From Seiridium cupressi (taxonomy: Eukaryota > Ascomycota > Sordariomycetes > Amphisphaeriales > Sporocadaceae): 64,000 nucleotides of DNA. The position numbers and the translations under genes are program-made. Numbering within the stretch: the stretch's first letter is position 1; every line of letters begins with the position of its first letter. Positions 33,354 to 46,115 of the stretch are shown here, piece after piece. The notes under the pieces are model-generated. The model worked only from the letters and a program-made list of their open reading frames with translations. It was not told the origin of the DNA and did no database searches. Location: NCBI GenBank assembly GCA_036674765.1, contig JARVKI010000037.1, forward strand, positions 310,001 through 374,000, given 5' to 3'.

Positions 33354-36300
33354 ATGACGATAGTACACATTACAGAACGAACGCCACCGAGCGATGAGTG
33401 TGCGCTTCAAGAGCATTCGTCCGCACTCATCAGGTCAGCCCGGGCTGGCACATCGAGACTTGGCGCGGTATTCGGCGGCCAGGGAGGTAACAACAGAACA
33501 GCACTTGACGATCTCATCGAGCTCAAGAAGTCCCATGGCGCTATACTGGAGACTCTGTTGGAGATTGCCACAAGATTATTATCAGATCTTTCTTCAAAGC
33601 CACACAAAAGCAGCTTTCACGCCTACAACACCTTTGATCTAAGCATATGGATTGAGCATCCTGAATGCGCACCTCCTCGTGGCTATTTAAGCCTTTCGCC
33701 CATCAGCTTTCCAGTCAACACACTACTCAGTCTTGCTCAGTACTGCATCACTTGCCACAAACTCGACCTACATCCAGGCGAGTTCAGAAGCTCACTGAAT
33801 GGAGCTCTCGGACACTCGCAAGGATTATTTGCTGCCGTGTCAATCGCCAAATCCCACGATTGGGTTTCCTTTTATAAAGCGTCCGAAGAAGCCCTACGAT
33901 TATCTTTTTGGGTTGGCCTAGAATCCCATCATGCTGCCCCGGCTTCGACCACGTCGGCTGTTGCTGTAAACGACTGCTTTGATCATGGCGAGGGCAGTCC
34001 TACTTCAATGCTGAGCATATCCGGACTTAACCACGGTCAAATTTTGAATTTAGTGGAGCGCGTCAACCACAGTCGGGCGGTAGAAGATGACGAAGTTCAA
34101 TTAGCGCTGATCAACTCGCGAGATAAGTTCGTGCTCGCTGGTACGCCACAAGCTTTGCGGGCTGTCTGCATTCAGCTCCGAGGGATTAAGGCGTCTGAAG
34201 GACTAGACCAGACACGTATTGTTGCGCACAAGCGCAAGCAGAATGTAGAGGTCCAGTTCCTTCCCATCTCAGCACCCTATCATAGTCGACACTTGGGAGA
34301 TGTTCAGGCAAAAGTACTTGAGCATCTACATGGATGTGTCATCGCCAGAGATGATCTCGAAATTCCGGTCTACCATACAAGTACGGGAAAGAACCTGCAG
34401 AGGATGCAATCCGGAAACCTATTAGGAGTCGTCATTCGTGCTGTCACAACCGACATGGTGGATTGGCCACGAGTTTGTCAGGCCGCCAATGCCACCCATG
34501 TACTAGACTTTGGACCTGGACTTATAGGTGGCCTCAACCAAGAACTCGGAGACGGTACTGGATTACGTGTTGTTCAGATGACCGACCGACCGGGCTTGAA
34601 GGGGATGGGCAACCGCTCCGATCTATTGTCCAAAAACATATCACTGCCATGCCCAAACTGGAAACAGAGGTTTGGGCCACAGATATGGAAGGACAAAGCA
34701 GGAAATTCTCGTTTGAGGACGAGAATGACGAAGGTCTTTGGCACACCTCCAATAATGGTAGGCGGTATGACGCCGACCACGGTGCCTTGGAATTTTGTTA
34801 GTGAAGTGATGAGGGCCGGTCATCACATCGAATTGGCAGCAGGAGGCTATTCGAACGAGAAAGACTTCGAGGCCGCCATTCGCAAGCTCGCTAATAGCGT
34901 CCCCCCTCATCGAGGTATCACCTGCAATCTCATATACGCGAAACCAAAGACAATTGGTTGGCAGGTGTCGACATTACGAAAACTCGTTAATGAGGGAGTT
35001 CACGTCGATGGACTGACTATAGGGGCTGGCATTCCCTCACTTGATGTGGTGCGCAATTATATAGGAAGTCTGGGCCTACGACACATCTCCTTCAAGCCTG
35101 GATCACTGTCCGCTATTGATCAAGTGATCAGCATTGCAGAGCAATATCCTGAAGTTCCTATTGGATTGCAATGGACAGGTGGAAGAGCTGGTGGCCATCA
35201 TTCCTGGGAGGACTTTCACGAGCCAATTTTGCGAGCATATGGGCGTATCAGGAAGTGCGCCAATATTGTCCTGATTGCAGGCAGTGGTTTTGGCGACGGC
35301 GCTTCTAGCTTTCCTTACCTCAGTGGCGAGTGGGCAAATGCCTTCGGCTACCCAGCAATGCCCTTTGACGGTATTCTACTCGGAAGCCGGATGATGGTAG
35401 CCCGAGAAGCCCATACTTCTCTCAAGGCTAAACAGCTCATAGTGCAGGCCGAAGGTGTCGAAGACAAGGATTGGCACTCGGCTTTTGACCGGCCAACGGG
35501 TGGCGTGATCACTGTCACTTCTGAGATGGGCCAGCCAATTCATGTTCTAGCGACTCGTGGTATGCTTCTCTGGAAAGATTTGGACGAGCGGGTGTTCTCA
35601 ATCAGAGACTCAACAAAGCGAGTGGCATATCTGCGCTCACGGCGTAACGACATTGTCTCTCGACTCAATCGGGACTATTGCCGACCCTGGTTCGCTATCA
35701 ATGAGTCTGGCGAGAACGTTGAGATAGAGGATTTAACCTATCTGGACGTTCTACGTCGCCTATGCCAGCTAACGTACGTCCATCACCAAACCCGATGGAT
35801 CGATGCTTCATATCGACAGCTGGTAGATGATTATATCCGCTTAGTTGAGGAACGCTTCGGACGAGTCTTGACTGAGACCTCCGCACGTAAACCAGCGAGT
35901 TTGATCAAAGCATTTGCTGAGTCAATCGGCCCAGGCGCCAGCGATCTACTATATCCAGACGATGTCTCTCGCCTGCTCGCTCTTTTCAGTCGTAAAGGAC
36001 AGAAGCCAGTTCCATTCATTCCACGACTCGATGACAATTTTGAGACCTGGTTCAAAAAAGACAGTCTTTGGCAGTCTGAAGATGTTGATGCCGTTCCCGA
36101 ACAAGACGTCCAGCGTGTTTGCATTATTCATGGTCCAGTCGCCGCACGAGATAGCACTAGCCATGACGAGACAGCAGCAACCATCCTAGACACGATTTGC
36201 AAAGACCACATTCAACGGACCCAAATTGTGGAGGAGGGCTCCACGTGTCAGCCTGTATCAAGAGGCGCCGAGGTGCCCGAACATGTTCTAGATGGAGTTC

Positions 36301-39275
36301 AGATCGTGGAAATTGACAAGATGACACGGAAATATGAAATTCCCTTGTCGATCAGTCCCTCTGGCCTGAGACTGTTGGTTGATCATGTCGCGGGAACTGC
36401 GGATTCCTGGTTAGGAGCTTGCCTCTCGGAAGAATGGATGTTCAGAGGATCATCTCGTGTCAAGAATCCCATACGTGCAGCCTTCAAACCTCAACCTGGG
36501 GATAGCATCATTGCCCGACACAACGATGGCCCAGCTGCATCCGAGCTTTCGATCAGCTCAAGCAGTACCACTTCATCTGGGGAGAACACAAATGTGATAA
36601 GAATTGCCCTAAAGGACCAGGGTGTTGCTATTGTCAGCTTGGTGTTAACAAGCCCTTCCAACACACGTGGCTTTCGCCTTGGGTTTCCCTTTGAACTTCG
36701 ATCAACGCCAAATGGCTTTAAGCTCTACCAAGACTCGTCAAAATACCTTGAAACTGTACGAGCTCTATACAGCCATCTTTGGATCAAGAGAGTCACGCCT
36801 GATCTGCAAGTTGCTGGTCTAAGCTCCGAATTCACCGGCGACAGAACTGTCATTTCAAAGACAAGTGTCGAGGAGTATATGGACGTCGTCAGGAGGAGCC
36901 CTTCCCCGCAAGTTCGTTCTTGGAATCCGAAAGGGTCGGTCCCAGTCGATTTCTGTATAGTGCTTGCTTGGAAGGCGTTGACCAAACCTCTCATGGTTCC
37001 AGCGCTGAACTGTGATCTGCTGAAATTGCTACACCGGTCCATCAGATTCTGCTATGCACCATTGGCCGAACCGCTTAAATTCGGACAAGCCGTTACGACA
37101 TCCTCTCGTATCTCAGCTCTAGTGATTAAGTCTGCTGGCAAGCTGATCGAGGTCACGGCTGATATCAAGAGAAATGGAGAACTAGTCGTCTCAGTCAAAT
37201 CGGAGTTCTTCGTGCAGGGCAAGTTCAGCAGCTCGGAGAAGCAATTCAAGTCTGTGGACGAGCCGGCAGTGACGCTTACCGTGGATAGTCAGGTGATGTG
37301 TTCCTTGTTGCTCAGCAGGAAATGGTTGACCTTTGAAGACCCCTCGCTGGATATCATGGGGAAGAGTTTATCGTTCCACTTGTCAACACACACAGTCTTC
37401 GGCCATGAAAGCGGAGTTGCGTTGCTCCAAGTTTCAGGTACTGTCGCGATTGAGAATCACAACTCTACCCCTACACGTATCGGTCAGGTCTACTTCGAGC
37501 AAGAGAACTGCACAGGTAATCCTGTGATGGAGTTCATCCATCGCCATGGTACTCCGAGAGTAGTCCGAAGAGACTTGGAGCACCCTGGCTGGACGGAAAT
37601 GTCACCGATCATGGTACAAGCGCCATCTCCTGGTGCAAGCGCTTCGTACTCTATCGCTTCGCACGATACCAATCCAATTCACACTTGTCCTGCATTCGCG
37701 AGGTATGCCGGCTTGTCAGGTTCTGTTGTGCATGGCATGCATACATCTGCTATTGTACGCAGAGCCATTGAATGGGCTATCGGCGATGCCGATCGCAGGC
37801 GCTTCAGAAGTTGGGAGGCTTCATTCGAAGATGTCGTTCACCATAACGACTGGCTGAGAGTGGAACTGAAACACGTCGCCGTCCAAGACGGCTCAATGGT
37901 TTTCACAGTACGTGCATTCAATCAGAAAACTGGCGATAAGGTCCTGGAAGCAGAGGCATTGGTGGACCAGCCTCCGACCGCTTATGTGTTCTGTGGGCAA
38001 GGTAGTCAGGAAAAAGGTATGGGGATGGCGCTCTATTCTGCGCGTCCCGAAGCCAAGGCTTTATGGCATCGTGGTGATGCTCATTTGCGTGCGAACTATG
38101 GTACGTTTCTCACACATGAGTAGAGTGAAGCAAAAAGAAACCAGGACTAACTTCGCCTAGGCTTTTCGCTTCTCGAGATCGTACGACAGAATCCTCAAAG
38201 CCTCACAGTCCACTTTGGGGGCAAGCGTGGCCGCCGCATTCGAGCCAACTATCTGGCGATGACAAAGTTGTCGAGCAGAGGGCAGGAAGAACCTATACTT
38301 CCAGGTCTGACGTCTCAGACCAGGTCCTACACTTTCTCGTATCCAAAAGGACTGCTGTTCTCAACTCAATTCTCTCAGCCAGCGTTAGCCCTGATGGAGA
38401 TGGTCGAATACGCACACCTGGAAGCTCAGGGTGTCGTGCAGCGTGGTTCCCGTTTTGCCGGCCATTCCCTAGGAGAGTACGGGGCATTAGGCGCTTGCAC
38501 GACTTTCATGCCCTTTGAGAACCTGATGTCACTCATCTTTTATCGTGGTCTGAAAATGCAGAACGCATTACCTCGTGACGCGAGTGGATGCACTGACTAT
38601 TCTATGATGGCGGTGGATCCATCAAGAATTGGTAAAGGTGTGTATTCCTGCCTAGTCCCCAGCTTACCAGCATATCGGTATTGACTGAGTCAATTTAGAC
38701 TTCAATGGAAACCAGTTCGAGCTACTCGTACAACTCATTGCTCAAGAAACAGACCTTTTGCTAGAGGTGGTCAATTTCAATATCTCAGGGCAGCAATACG
38801 TCTGCGCCGGTCATGTAAGTTCAATGTCGTTTGCACACTGTTGCACCTGCTTACTCGAAATGACTTGCAGATTCAAGCATTATGGATATTGGGCCAGCTT
38901 TGCGACGCGCTATCCAGCCAGTCACTCCCGCGCATTGATGTCGATACCACGCGTGACATGGTCCGGCGCCACATCCCAAGCTCTAAGCGGCTATCGAACA
39001 GAACTCCATTAAGCCGGGGCAAGGCCACCATTCCCTTGTCAGGGATTGATATCCCATTTCACTCGACCATGTTGCGAGGCGCCATCGATGACTATCGAAA
39101 GTATCTGAGGCGTACCATCAATGTGGCAGATGTGAAGCCGGACGAGTTGGTTGGCCGTTGGATCCCCAATGTAGTGGGACAGCCTTTCTCTTTGGAGCCT
39201 TCGTATGTGGAGCGGGTACAAGAGGTGACCGGCAGCGACCCTCTAAGGCGGTTGCTATCAACAATGGTGGTTTAG
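33354..39275 (+). CDS. hexB: Fatty acid synthase beta subunit dedicated to the hexanoyl starter (HexB/StcK/AflB-like)
   Basis: Exons join as 33354..38100, 38161..38637, 38699..38814 and 38871..39275, giving 1914 residues. Domains in order: acetyltransferase ([19 protein letters not shown] with its serine), enoyl reductase ([29 protein letters not shown]), dehydratase including a hot-dog part ([17 protein letters not shown]), and the N-terminal part of the malonyl/palmitoyl transferase ([28 protein letters not shown]). The three introns are all in the 3' end; without them the frame stops at 38123. It partners HexA to build a hexanoyl starter for the PKS. It shares a bidirectional promoter with hexA. 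It is the last gene with a clear pathway role on this side, so the right cluster border may lie just after 39275. Confidence 0.95.
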
Positions 39276-39397
39276 ACTGATGGTTGGCCAACGTCTGGGT
39301 TCTTGTCCGGTTCTTTTTGTATTGTATGACTCCATGAATCTTCTTCAGTTTGTAAACAGCTTCAAATTTGTCTATCTATTTACTTCCACAAGACCAC

Positions 39398-40804
39398 TCA
39401 GCTAAAAGTAGAATTTGAGCATGCTTGAATGAACCAGCCAGTAGTGTTAGTGAACGTCTGCCCCTCGGGAGTGGTAATGTACAGGTTACTCGTTCCTTGG
39501 CCCGCGCCATTTAGCCAGAGAAAAGTTATCGGTACTGCGTCACCTGCGTCCAGAGTCAACGTGAGGGAACCGTCGACGTTAGGCTCGGGCCGTCCTCCAA
39601 AGGACTCATAATCTGTATTGTTCTTGTCCCAGTTGCTATATGCTGCATTTCCATGCCACAAGAAGACCCAGTTGTCGACTATATCACCAGAAGTGGTGAA
39701 TGTGTAAGTTCCAACCGTTCGTGCAAGGAAATAGCCTTGAGCCAAGACTGCCTGAAAGGCGGATGGGATGACCTGCCCGCCGATGTTGATCTGCGACGAC
39801 TGGCCACTTGAAAAGTTTAGATCTTCAATTACACCGCTATGTTCTGGTGTCTTTCCTTTGAAGTAGGAAGGGTCTGCTTCGTCGACAGTATCGTCGTTAT
39901 TGAATGCGTGGGTAAAGGTGCCGAACTTAAGGCCATTTGGCGAAAGCTGGGTCGCTGTGGCCGTGGCTGTTTGCGTGACGGTGGAGAAGATGGTTGTCGT
40001 TGAGTTTTCTGTACGATTGCTTGTCTTGGTCGAAGTGAGAACACTACACATAATTAGTTAAGCAGGCGCTTAATGTTAGGGATATGCCTTACCTTGTGAT
40101 GACCGGCTTCAAAGAGATAGTCGATACGATGTTGACAGTGCTAGTTTTTAGGGTTGTTGTTACGATCTTGGTGGTCGATGGAGCAAAGATAGACAGGCAC
40201 GAGCAAGCTGATGAGATGGCGGTGTCTTCCCAGTACCATGGCATATTATTTGGCCGCCTATGCCCAGAAGAGTGACTAAATGGATGACCGTGTCTCTTGG
40301 GCAAAACAGGTGCTGCGTAGCAAGTCTGCGTCGATCCTGTGGAATTCGTCACGGTTTGGGTTACGGTCTGGCACGAGGTCCTGGATAAGCCATAGTTTCT
40401 ACTGATTAGAAGGAGTTTTCACTTACAGAGAAAACGGTACCGATGGTAGTAGCATTGGTAAACCGGGTCAACGTAGTAACGCCCGTCGTTATCTGGGCAC
40501 TTGCAGTCACCGTCACGGAGCGATTGGTGTATATTCTTGATGGTGTCACTGTAGCGGTACTAGTACTAGATGAATATCAGTCACTGGCGCCTTATTTCGG
40601 ATCATCCCGCATGTACATAGTCTTGGTGCCCATAGATAAATGGCTCATGCAGTACGAGCTTGCCCCAGCCTCGATCTTGAGTGCAGAGATTATAAATGCA
40701 TTAACCTTACAGAATGAATTGCCTCGCTCTTCCAAGTCGGCATGACCGAGGGGTGACGCAGATGCCAGCAACGGCAAGGCCGCGAGAATGATTGATACGC
40801 GCAT
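39398..40804 (-). CDS. Secreted GLEYA-domain protein (adhesin-like)
   Basis: Exons join as complement(39398..40043, 40093..40367, 40427..40565, 40617..40804), giving 415 residues. A signal peptide starts the protein (MRVSIILAALPLLASASPLG). A Cys-containing segment follows (SFCKVNAFIISALK), as often precedes Thr/Ser-rich linkers in this family. The C-terminal 170 residues form a GLEYA/PA14-like lectin domain, with YFKGKTPEHSGVIEDL, FLARTVGTYTFTTSGDIVDN and WVFLWHG. This type of domain binds galactose-like sugars or mediates cell contact. The exon joins around 40368-40426 and 40566-40616 are my best in-frame solution and are less certain than the last exon. No AflR-type site was found in its upstream region, which fits a gene outside the cluster. 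Confidence 0.75.
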
Positions 40805-41452
40805 AATGTAGGAAGAGGAGTGCTGGTGTCGTCTGATCTCACGAGCTCACATATGGATTGAGTAACCAAAATAACTCCGGCTGTTATGAGCACTTCACCA
40901 TGACTTATATACGTTATGGCCACAGAGACAGGCACTATATTGTAAACTGTATTACTTGCTACTCATAATGTCTCGAGAATATAGTGTTAGTTGACTAGCC
41001 ACAACTATGATAAACTATGTGTAAACAAAGGGAAGTTCCGTATTGAGATCAAGACAATTAGCTCTGACTTTAGATCTGGACTGGTCCAACAAATATGCAA
41101 GGCCCGCATGTCTCGAGCTTCTTGCCCATGCGTAAATACTCTATCTCGAGCTATAAAGTCTCGGAGATGAGTCCACACGTGCTAGACTCGCAAAAAAGAA
41201 ATACTAACTTGGCCCGAGACTAATAGTCAATACAAAACAACGTGTCATTGAACTCAAAAATACACCACCAAGACGAGAATCTGAAACACAGCCGACTCCT
41301 ACCAACTCGGAAAGGTATCATTCGAAACTCAAATGAAAAAAACATGGGTATCGGTGCAAAGTGGGCAGAACGACTGAAACAGAACTTTTAGAGAAGAACG
41401 CAAGCCAGCATTGCGTCATAGGAAGACTCCGCATCGCAGTCCGCAAAATGAA
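40805..41452. other. Intergenic region upstream of the GLEYA gene
   Basis: AT-rich, with repeated CTCGAG hexamers near 40972, 41111 and 41145 but no coding exon. It also holds the 3' end of the membrane protein gene to the right. Confidence 0.45.
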
Positions 41453-42317
41453 CTACCACCGCGGCTCATCGTTCTCATCTCCAGCGGGAAGTGGGCTGTC
41501 CTTTGCCTTCTTGCCTTTCTTTCCAGTGACAGCCACCTCTGCCGGCTCCTCAACTCGCGTGGACGGCTCGCCGTCCTCCGGGTCGTCCCTGTAACGGTCT
41601 TGTTCGTCGTTCACGAATAACCCTGCGTCCTCGGAATTCCTCCTCTTCAACCAAGCGGGAACTTTCCACTGGGGTGCTTTCACGCCCGAAAATGTTGGTC
41701 GCTTGATTCGTCGCGCCGACTCGAACCAAGGGATTGTCGGGGGCGATGACGGCCGGAGTCGGTGGCCGCAGTCTGGGCAATCGGCTGGTACGACCTGCCA
41801 CGCCAGGTACTGCGTCAGATCATGGAGCGCGAGACCGGTGGAGAAGCTCCGTACCGCAAAGTAGAGATGGATAAAGCTGCGTAGGGTAAGCTCAGCATGA
41901 GTCACATGATCACTAAGAAGCAACTTACAAGTTTAGAAGCAGCGGAAGCGTGGCATACGTAGCCAGGGTTGCTTGCTGCCCGTTGAATTGGGCCGACTTC
42001 AGCCAGAAAAACACCAGCACGATCAGAAGGGCCGTAGCAAGGACCACGTCCGCCGCAAAGACGAAAACGGGCTGCGTGGCCCCGTCAGACGACTCCTCTG
42101 CTTCCGCCTCCTGCTGTGGCTCGGCCTCTTCAGACTCACTGCTGCTTTGCTTCTTTCGGCGAAGGAGGATAAACAGCGACACGCTGGCCGAGAATGCCAA
42201 GGGCACCAGGCCTGTGGCGGGGACTGCTGAATGCGATACGATGCCGTGAGCTAGCAGCAATGGAAATGCCGGCAGGAAGCTCGCGACTGCGACAATGCGC
42301 AGACCATTCGCCGCCAT
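41453..42317 (-). CDS. Uncharacterised membrane protein with acidic C-terminus
   Basis: Exons join as complement(41453..41876, 41929..42317), giving 270 residues. Hydrophobic segments lie near residues 6-28, 32-50, 84-106 and 112-128. A charged linker with RRKKQSSSESEEAEP separates the second and third. The second half is soluble and carries a CPDCGHRL motif, a possible zinc-binding pair, then ends in a charged low-complexity tail. I do not recognise the family. The splice join NFFIHLYFAVRSF keeps a continuous hydrophobic run, which supports the intron. It is likely a conserved fungal housekeeping-type gene rather than a cluster member. Confidence 0.7.
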
Positions 42318-44303
42318 GATAGCTCTCTACGGGTTGAAAAGGTCACACAGTCAAGTGTTTTGGATGATTCTGAAGCGGTGAAGCTCTGTACTGCGAGCAG
42401 ATCTAAGAGCGGTTACCGCCCAGCAATAGAGGGGCGATAACAGGCCCCGGTCACATCCCACCACCGAGAGCCCAATCACGCAATGCATTGATACCACGAG
42501 CTTTGGCTCTAGAAAGGGATACAGAAAACCAGGTAGTGGTATCAGATCACTCGGGCGCTGAAGCGATCACGTTGTCGCAACCAAACTTACAAGCTTCGAA
42601 CAGGGATGACTTACCGATGGCTGCAGGCTAGACCAGGAATATAGCTCGACTGTCACCGGTATACAGCTGCATGAAGCTAATCATGCCTCTGTGGGCCGTC
42701 TTACAGAGTGTATAAGCGGACGAGCTTCTCACACAAGTAACACCTAGCACTAGATCCGACGATAACTAGTCAAGGTCGCACACTGCCATCCTCGGGAATC
42801 TGTGTAGCAAGACGCGCCAAAACATTGTAACCCATCTTTCCAGAACTAACTAACCTACGAGGCAACGTCACCGGTCAACGGCCCCTGCATAGTCTTTCGG
42901 ACACCGAGCTCTAAGAGCGAAGCCACCAGAACACGGCCACGTTATCCAACACCGAGTTTTGGTTGGCAGCACCGAGGATTGCAATGCCATCGAGTGCGAA
43001 AACTCTGGCCAAAGGGTAACAACTTAGGTCCTTTGGTCGAGAACCATGACTAGCAGGACCTCAGGCTGCAAGCTCAAGCATCTCACTTTGGGGACAGTAT
43101 TCTCAATGCCAGGTGCATGGGGCTTCAACAAGCCAGACTACAATATGGTTTAGCCGCCCTTATTCACAATATCCTGGAGTCCTACTAGATTTGTTTCACG
43201 AACGAGGTTTGTGCTGATCCAGTTGCGCAAGTTGCCCAAGATCATTGTACGGAGTTTCTTATTGGAAATTGCCGGGCACCCTCTGAGGCCCAAATAAAAG
43301 AAAGCCTCAGCTGCAATGCCAGATCAGGGGCAGTGCAACACTATATCTTAAGTATGTCAACATATGCGCCATGCGCTGCGATTCGGGATAGTTGCCTGGT
43401 GTTGATGACTGCCGTCGAATTAGAGGCTACAGAAACCGTTCGGCTGTTCTTCCAAGTCTCAGCCACTGCACTGGGAAGCGAATCTCGGTCGTTTCCGACC
43501 ACATGGCAAAATCACGAGGGTGTTACAGGCATCGTCTAGAAAAGGCCGTACGACGAGACTTCAAGGTCAGGTCCCGATGGCGTTTGGAACCTATGCGGCA
43601 CAGCCCAGCATCTTGGCGAACCACGTCTCCTCTTCTTTCAGCTCGCCATCCCGGACGTTGCATGCAAAGCTAATGTGGAGGTCAATATGGATCTCGATAG
43701 CTGTGCTTATTTCAGCTGTGAATGGTCTTTCTGATGTTGGCATATCCACGAACGAAGATCCGGCAGAATCGGCCAAGTCAAGCAGACAACGATGTTGTGC
43801 CACCGTTACCGATCGAGTCTCACCACATGTGCTACCCCAAAACTTCCGAGCCTTTGTCTCATTTATGATGGGAAGCCAATGGGTGCCATTACCCGCCTTC
43901 ACATCAGCGCTTTCAGCATCTGCAGGAATTATGCTTGAAATGATAATAGGAAAGACTGTGCCGCGCGACCACATACAATGAGGCGTTTTCAGCACTTGAT
44001 TATTGGAGAGGTCTTTTCATGGTCTCGAACACCCGCCAATGATGTGATATGTTGGCACACCGGCCCGGATTTATCGAAAAAACTGTCGGCAGTGTTATGG
44101 GGGCCGAGTCCTTATAAGTCGGACGGTATCCTGGTCGGCCTAGTGCTGGGTCTTTATTTTCCAACGGTTATCCATGGAGAAATGCCCTTCCAACATTACT
44201 TCTAGTGACTCGACTCAAACTAGAATGTACCCAACTCACGTCTTGATTGTTTGAGTTTTCTTGTCGTTTAAGAAGCAGCGAATTCCCCCCCCCCCGGCTC
44301 ATT
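42318..44303. other. Large intergenic region, no convincing gene, one AflR-type site
   Basis: No clear exon with recognisable homology is visible in 1986 bp. Open frames exist on both strands at 43520-43981 (plus) and 43591-43995 (minus), but neither shows a family motif I know. TCGGACACCGA at 42897-42907 matches TCG-N5-CGA and TCGSWNNSCGR perfectly, about 1.4 kb upstream of the MFS gene and 580 bp upstream of the membrane protein gene. A C-only run lies just before the MFS start. Confidence 0.45.
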
Positions 44304-46115
44304 ATGGACTCCAATGCCAGCACTACCGAGAACGACGACCAAGGCAGTCACCAGTCGAGCGTTAAACACGATGGCAGCTCAAGGTCCAAACCCGAAGCCG
44401 ATGAAGCTCAGAGAGAACAGACAGATGACTGGAAGATATCAAAGCACCAACTATACATCATACTCTCGTTGACTATCATCAATATGGTTGTTGCGCTTGA
44501 CGCATCGGTTATAGTCACTGCCCTAAACGTGAGCCGATACTCTCAGTAGCTGGAGCAGTCTCGATACTAACCGTCTGCTAATTAGTCCATTATCTCTGAT
44601 ATAGGAGGAGACACTACCGAAGGCTTTTGGATCGGCACGTCATACCTGCTTGCAACGACTGTGGTCATGCCGCCGATGGCCAGCGTCAGTGAAATATTTG
44701 GGCGATCCGTATGCTTAATGGTCTCTTTAGGCCTCTTCTCAATCGGAAGCATTATGTGCTCTGTTGCGAAGAACATCAGTGTATTGCTGGGTGGTAGAGC
44801 GGTACAAGGCCTCGGCGGTGGTGGCATCTGGGTTATATCACTCCTATTATTGACCGATATTGTCCCTTTGCGATACCGGCCGAAGTGGTGGTCTGTTATG
44901 TCTCTCGGTTGGGCAGTTGGTCTTGTTGTTGGACCATTGATCGTGAGGCGCCTACTTACCCGCAGGATATCATACAGCATAACTAAACGTGGATAGGGAG
45001 GTGCAATCGCGCAACATACTACCTGGCGTTGGGTCTTCTATCTGAACTTTCCGTTTTGCGCCTTCGGCTTGGTTATCACGCCACTGTTGCTCATAATCAA
45101 ACCAAGGACGGAAACGACTAGGGAAAAAGTAGGGAGACTGGATTGGATCGGGGGGATTCTATTTACTGCGTCTCTGACGACGTTCCTTTTTGGCTTGACG
45201 GCAGGCGGCATACAATTCGCCTGGAACAGCGCTACAATTCTCGCACCTCTAGTTGTTGGATTCTCTGGCCTTGTTGCGACTGGGTTATGGGAAGAATATG
45301 GTACAGTCGAACCCATGCTTAAAAGAAGCCTCTTTCACAACTGGAGTTCCATTATCACCTACTTCGGAGGCTTCGTCCAGGGCTTGGTCATGTACGGCGA
45401 ACTCTACTACGTACCTTTCTTTGCGCTCGCGGTCAAGGAGGTCTCGCCAGTCCGGGCAGGTGTGATACTCTTGCCCGTGATGCTTATTTTAATCCCAAGT
45501 GGCGCCGTGGCCGGTGCCATAGTCAGTCGGTTCAACAACTATCGTTATGTCATATGGGTCGGTTGGTTCTTAGCAGCCCTCTCGAGCGGGTTGCAGATAT
45601 TATGGAACGACCAAGTGTCAGATGCAGTCTGGTTTGTGCCTTTAGTTATACTCGGTGTCGGCCATGGACTGGTACTCAACGCACAAACCTTCGCTTGTCA
45701 GGCATTGGCAAAGCCTGGAGATATAGCGGCCGCTGCAGCAACCTACGGATTTGCAAGGCAATTTGGGACTGCTGTGGGGGTGGCTGTCGGAAGCACCACT
45801 TTCCAAAATGTGATGGCTCTGAAGCTATCATGGCAAGGCTTGCCAACCAGTATTGCCTACAATGCCGAAGGCTATGTCCCCGAGTTGCTGCAGCTGCCGA
45901 ATAGAGACCCCACGAAACAAGGCATTGTGACTTCCTACGTCTTTGGGTTTCTGGGCGTCTGGCAAGTCTATCTTGGCATATCTGGGATTGCATTCTTCTT
46001 GAGTTTCTTCATAAAGCCCTCAAACCTTGATCGAGAGAATGAATCTGAGCATAAGCTAATGGCTAGTCGTATCGTAGGAGCGACAGGTGGGTCAAAAGGG
46101 CAACAAAATAGATAG
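44304..46115 (+). CDS. Major facilitator superfamily transporter, 14-helix drug:H+ antiporter type
   Basis: Exons join as 44304..44528, 44586..44942 and 44997..46115, giving 566 residues. A hydrophilic N-terminus of about 55 residues precedes many hydrophobic helices. Conserved motifs are LDASVIVTALN in helix 1, GRAVQGLGGGGIW in helix 4, and GWAVGLVVGPLIGGAIAQ, typical of motif C of the 14-TM DHA2 group. The second intron removes an apparent stop at 44994 and restores GPLIGGAIAQHTTWRWVFYLN. It likely exports a small molecule across the plasma membrane. AflT in aflatoxin clusters is of this broad class, but the 5-kb gap from hexB leaves cluster membership open. Confidence 0.85.

Noticed and set aside
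38101..38160. hexB seeming to end early at 38123
   Set aside because: A 60-bp intron begins at 38101; after splicing, the malonyl/palmitoyl transferase part continues in frame to 39275.
43520..43995. Overlapping open frames of 153 and 134 residues on opposite strands
   Set aside because: Neither shows a known motif, signal peptide or supporting splice sites, and each is the shadow of the other; left as unassigned.
44943..44996. Apparent stop codons that would break the MFS transporter
   Set aside because: A 54-bp GT-AG intron removes them and restores the conserved run from GPLI into GGAIAQ, so the gene is intact.
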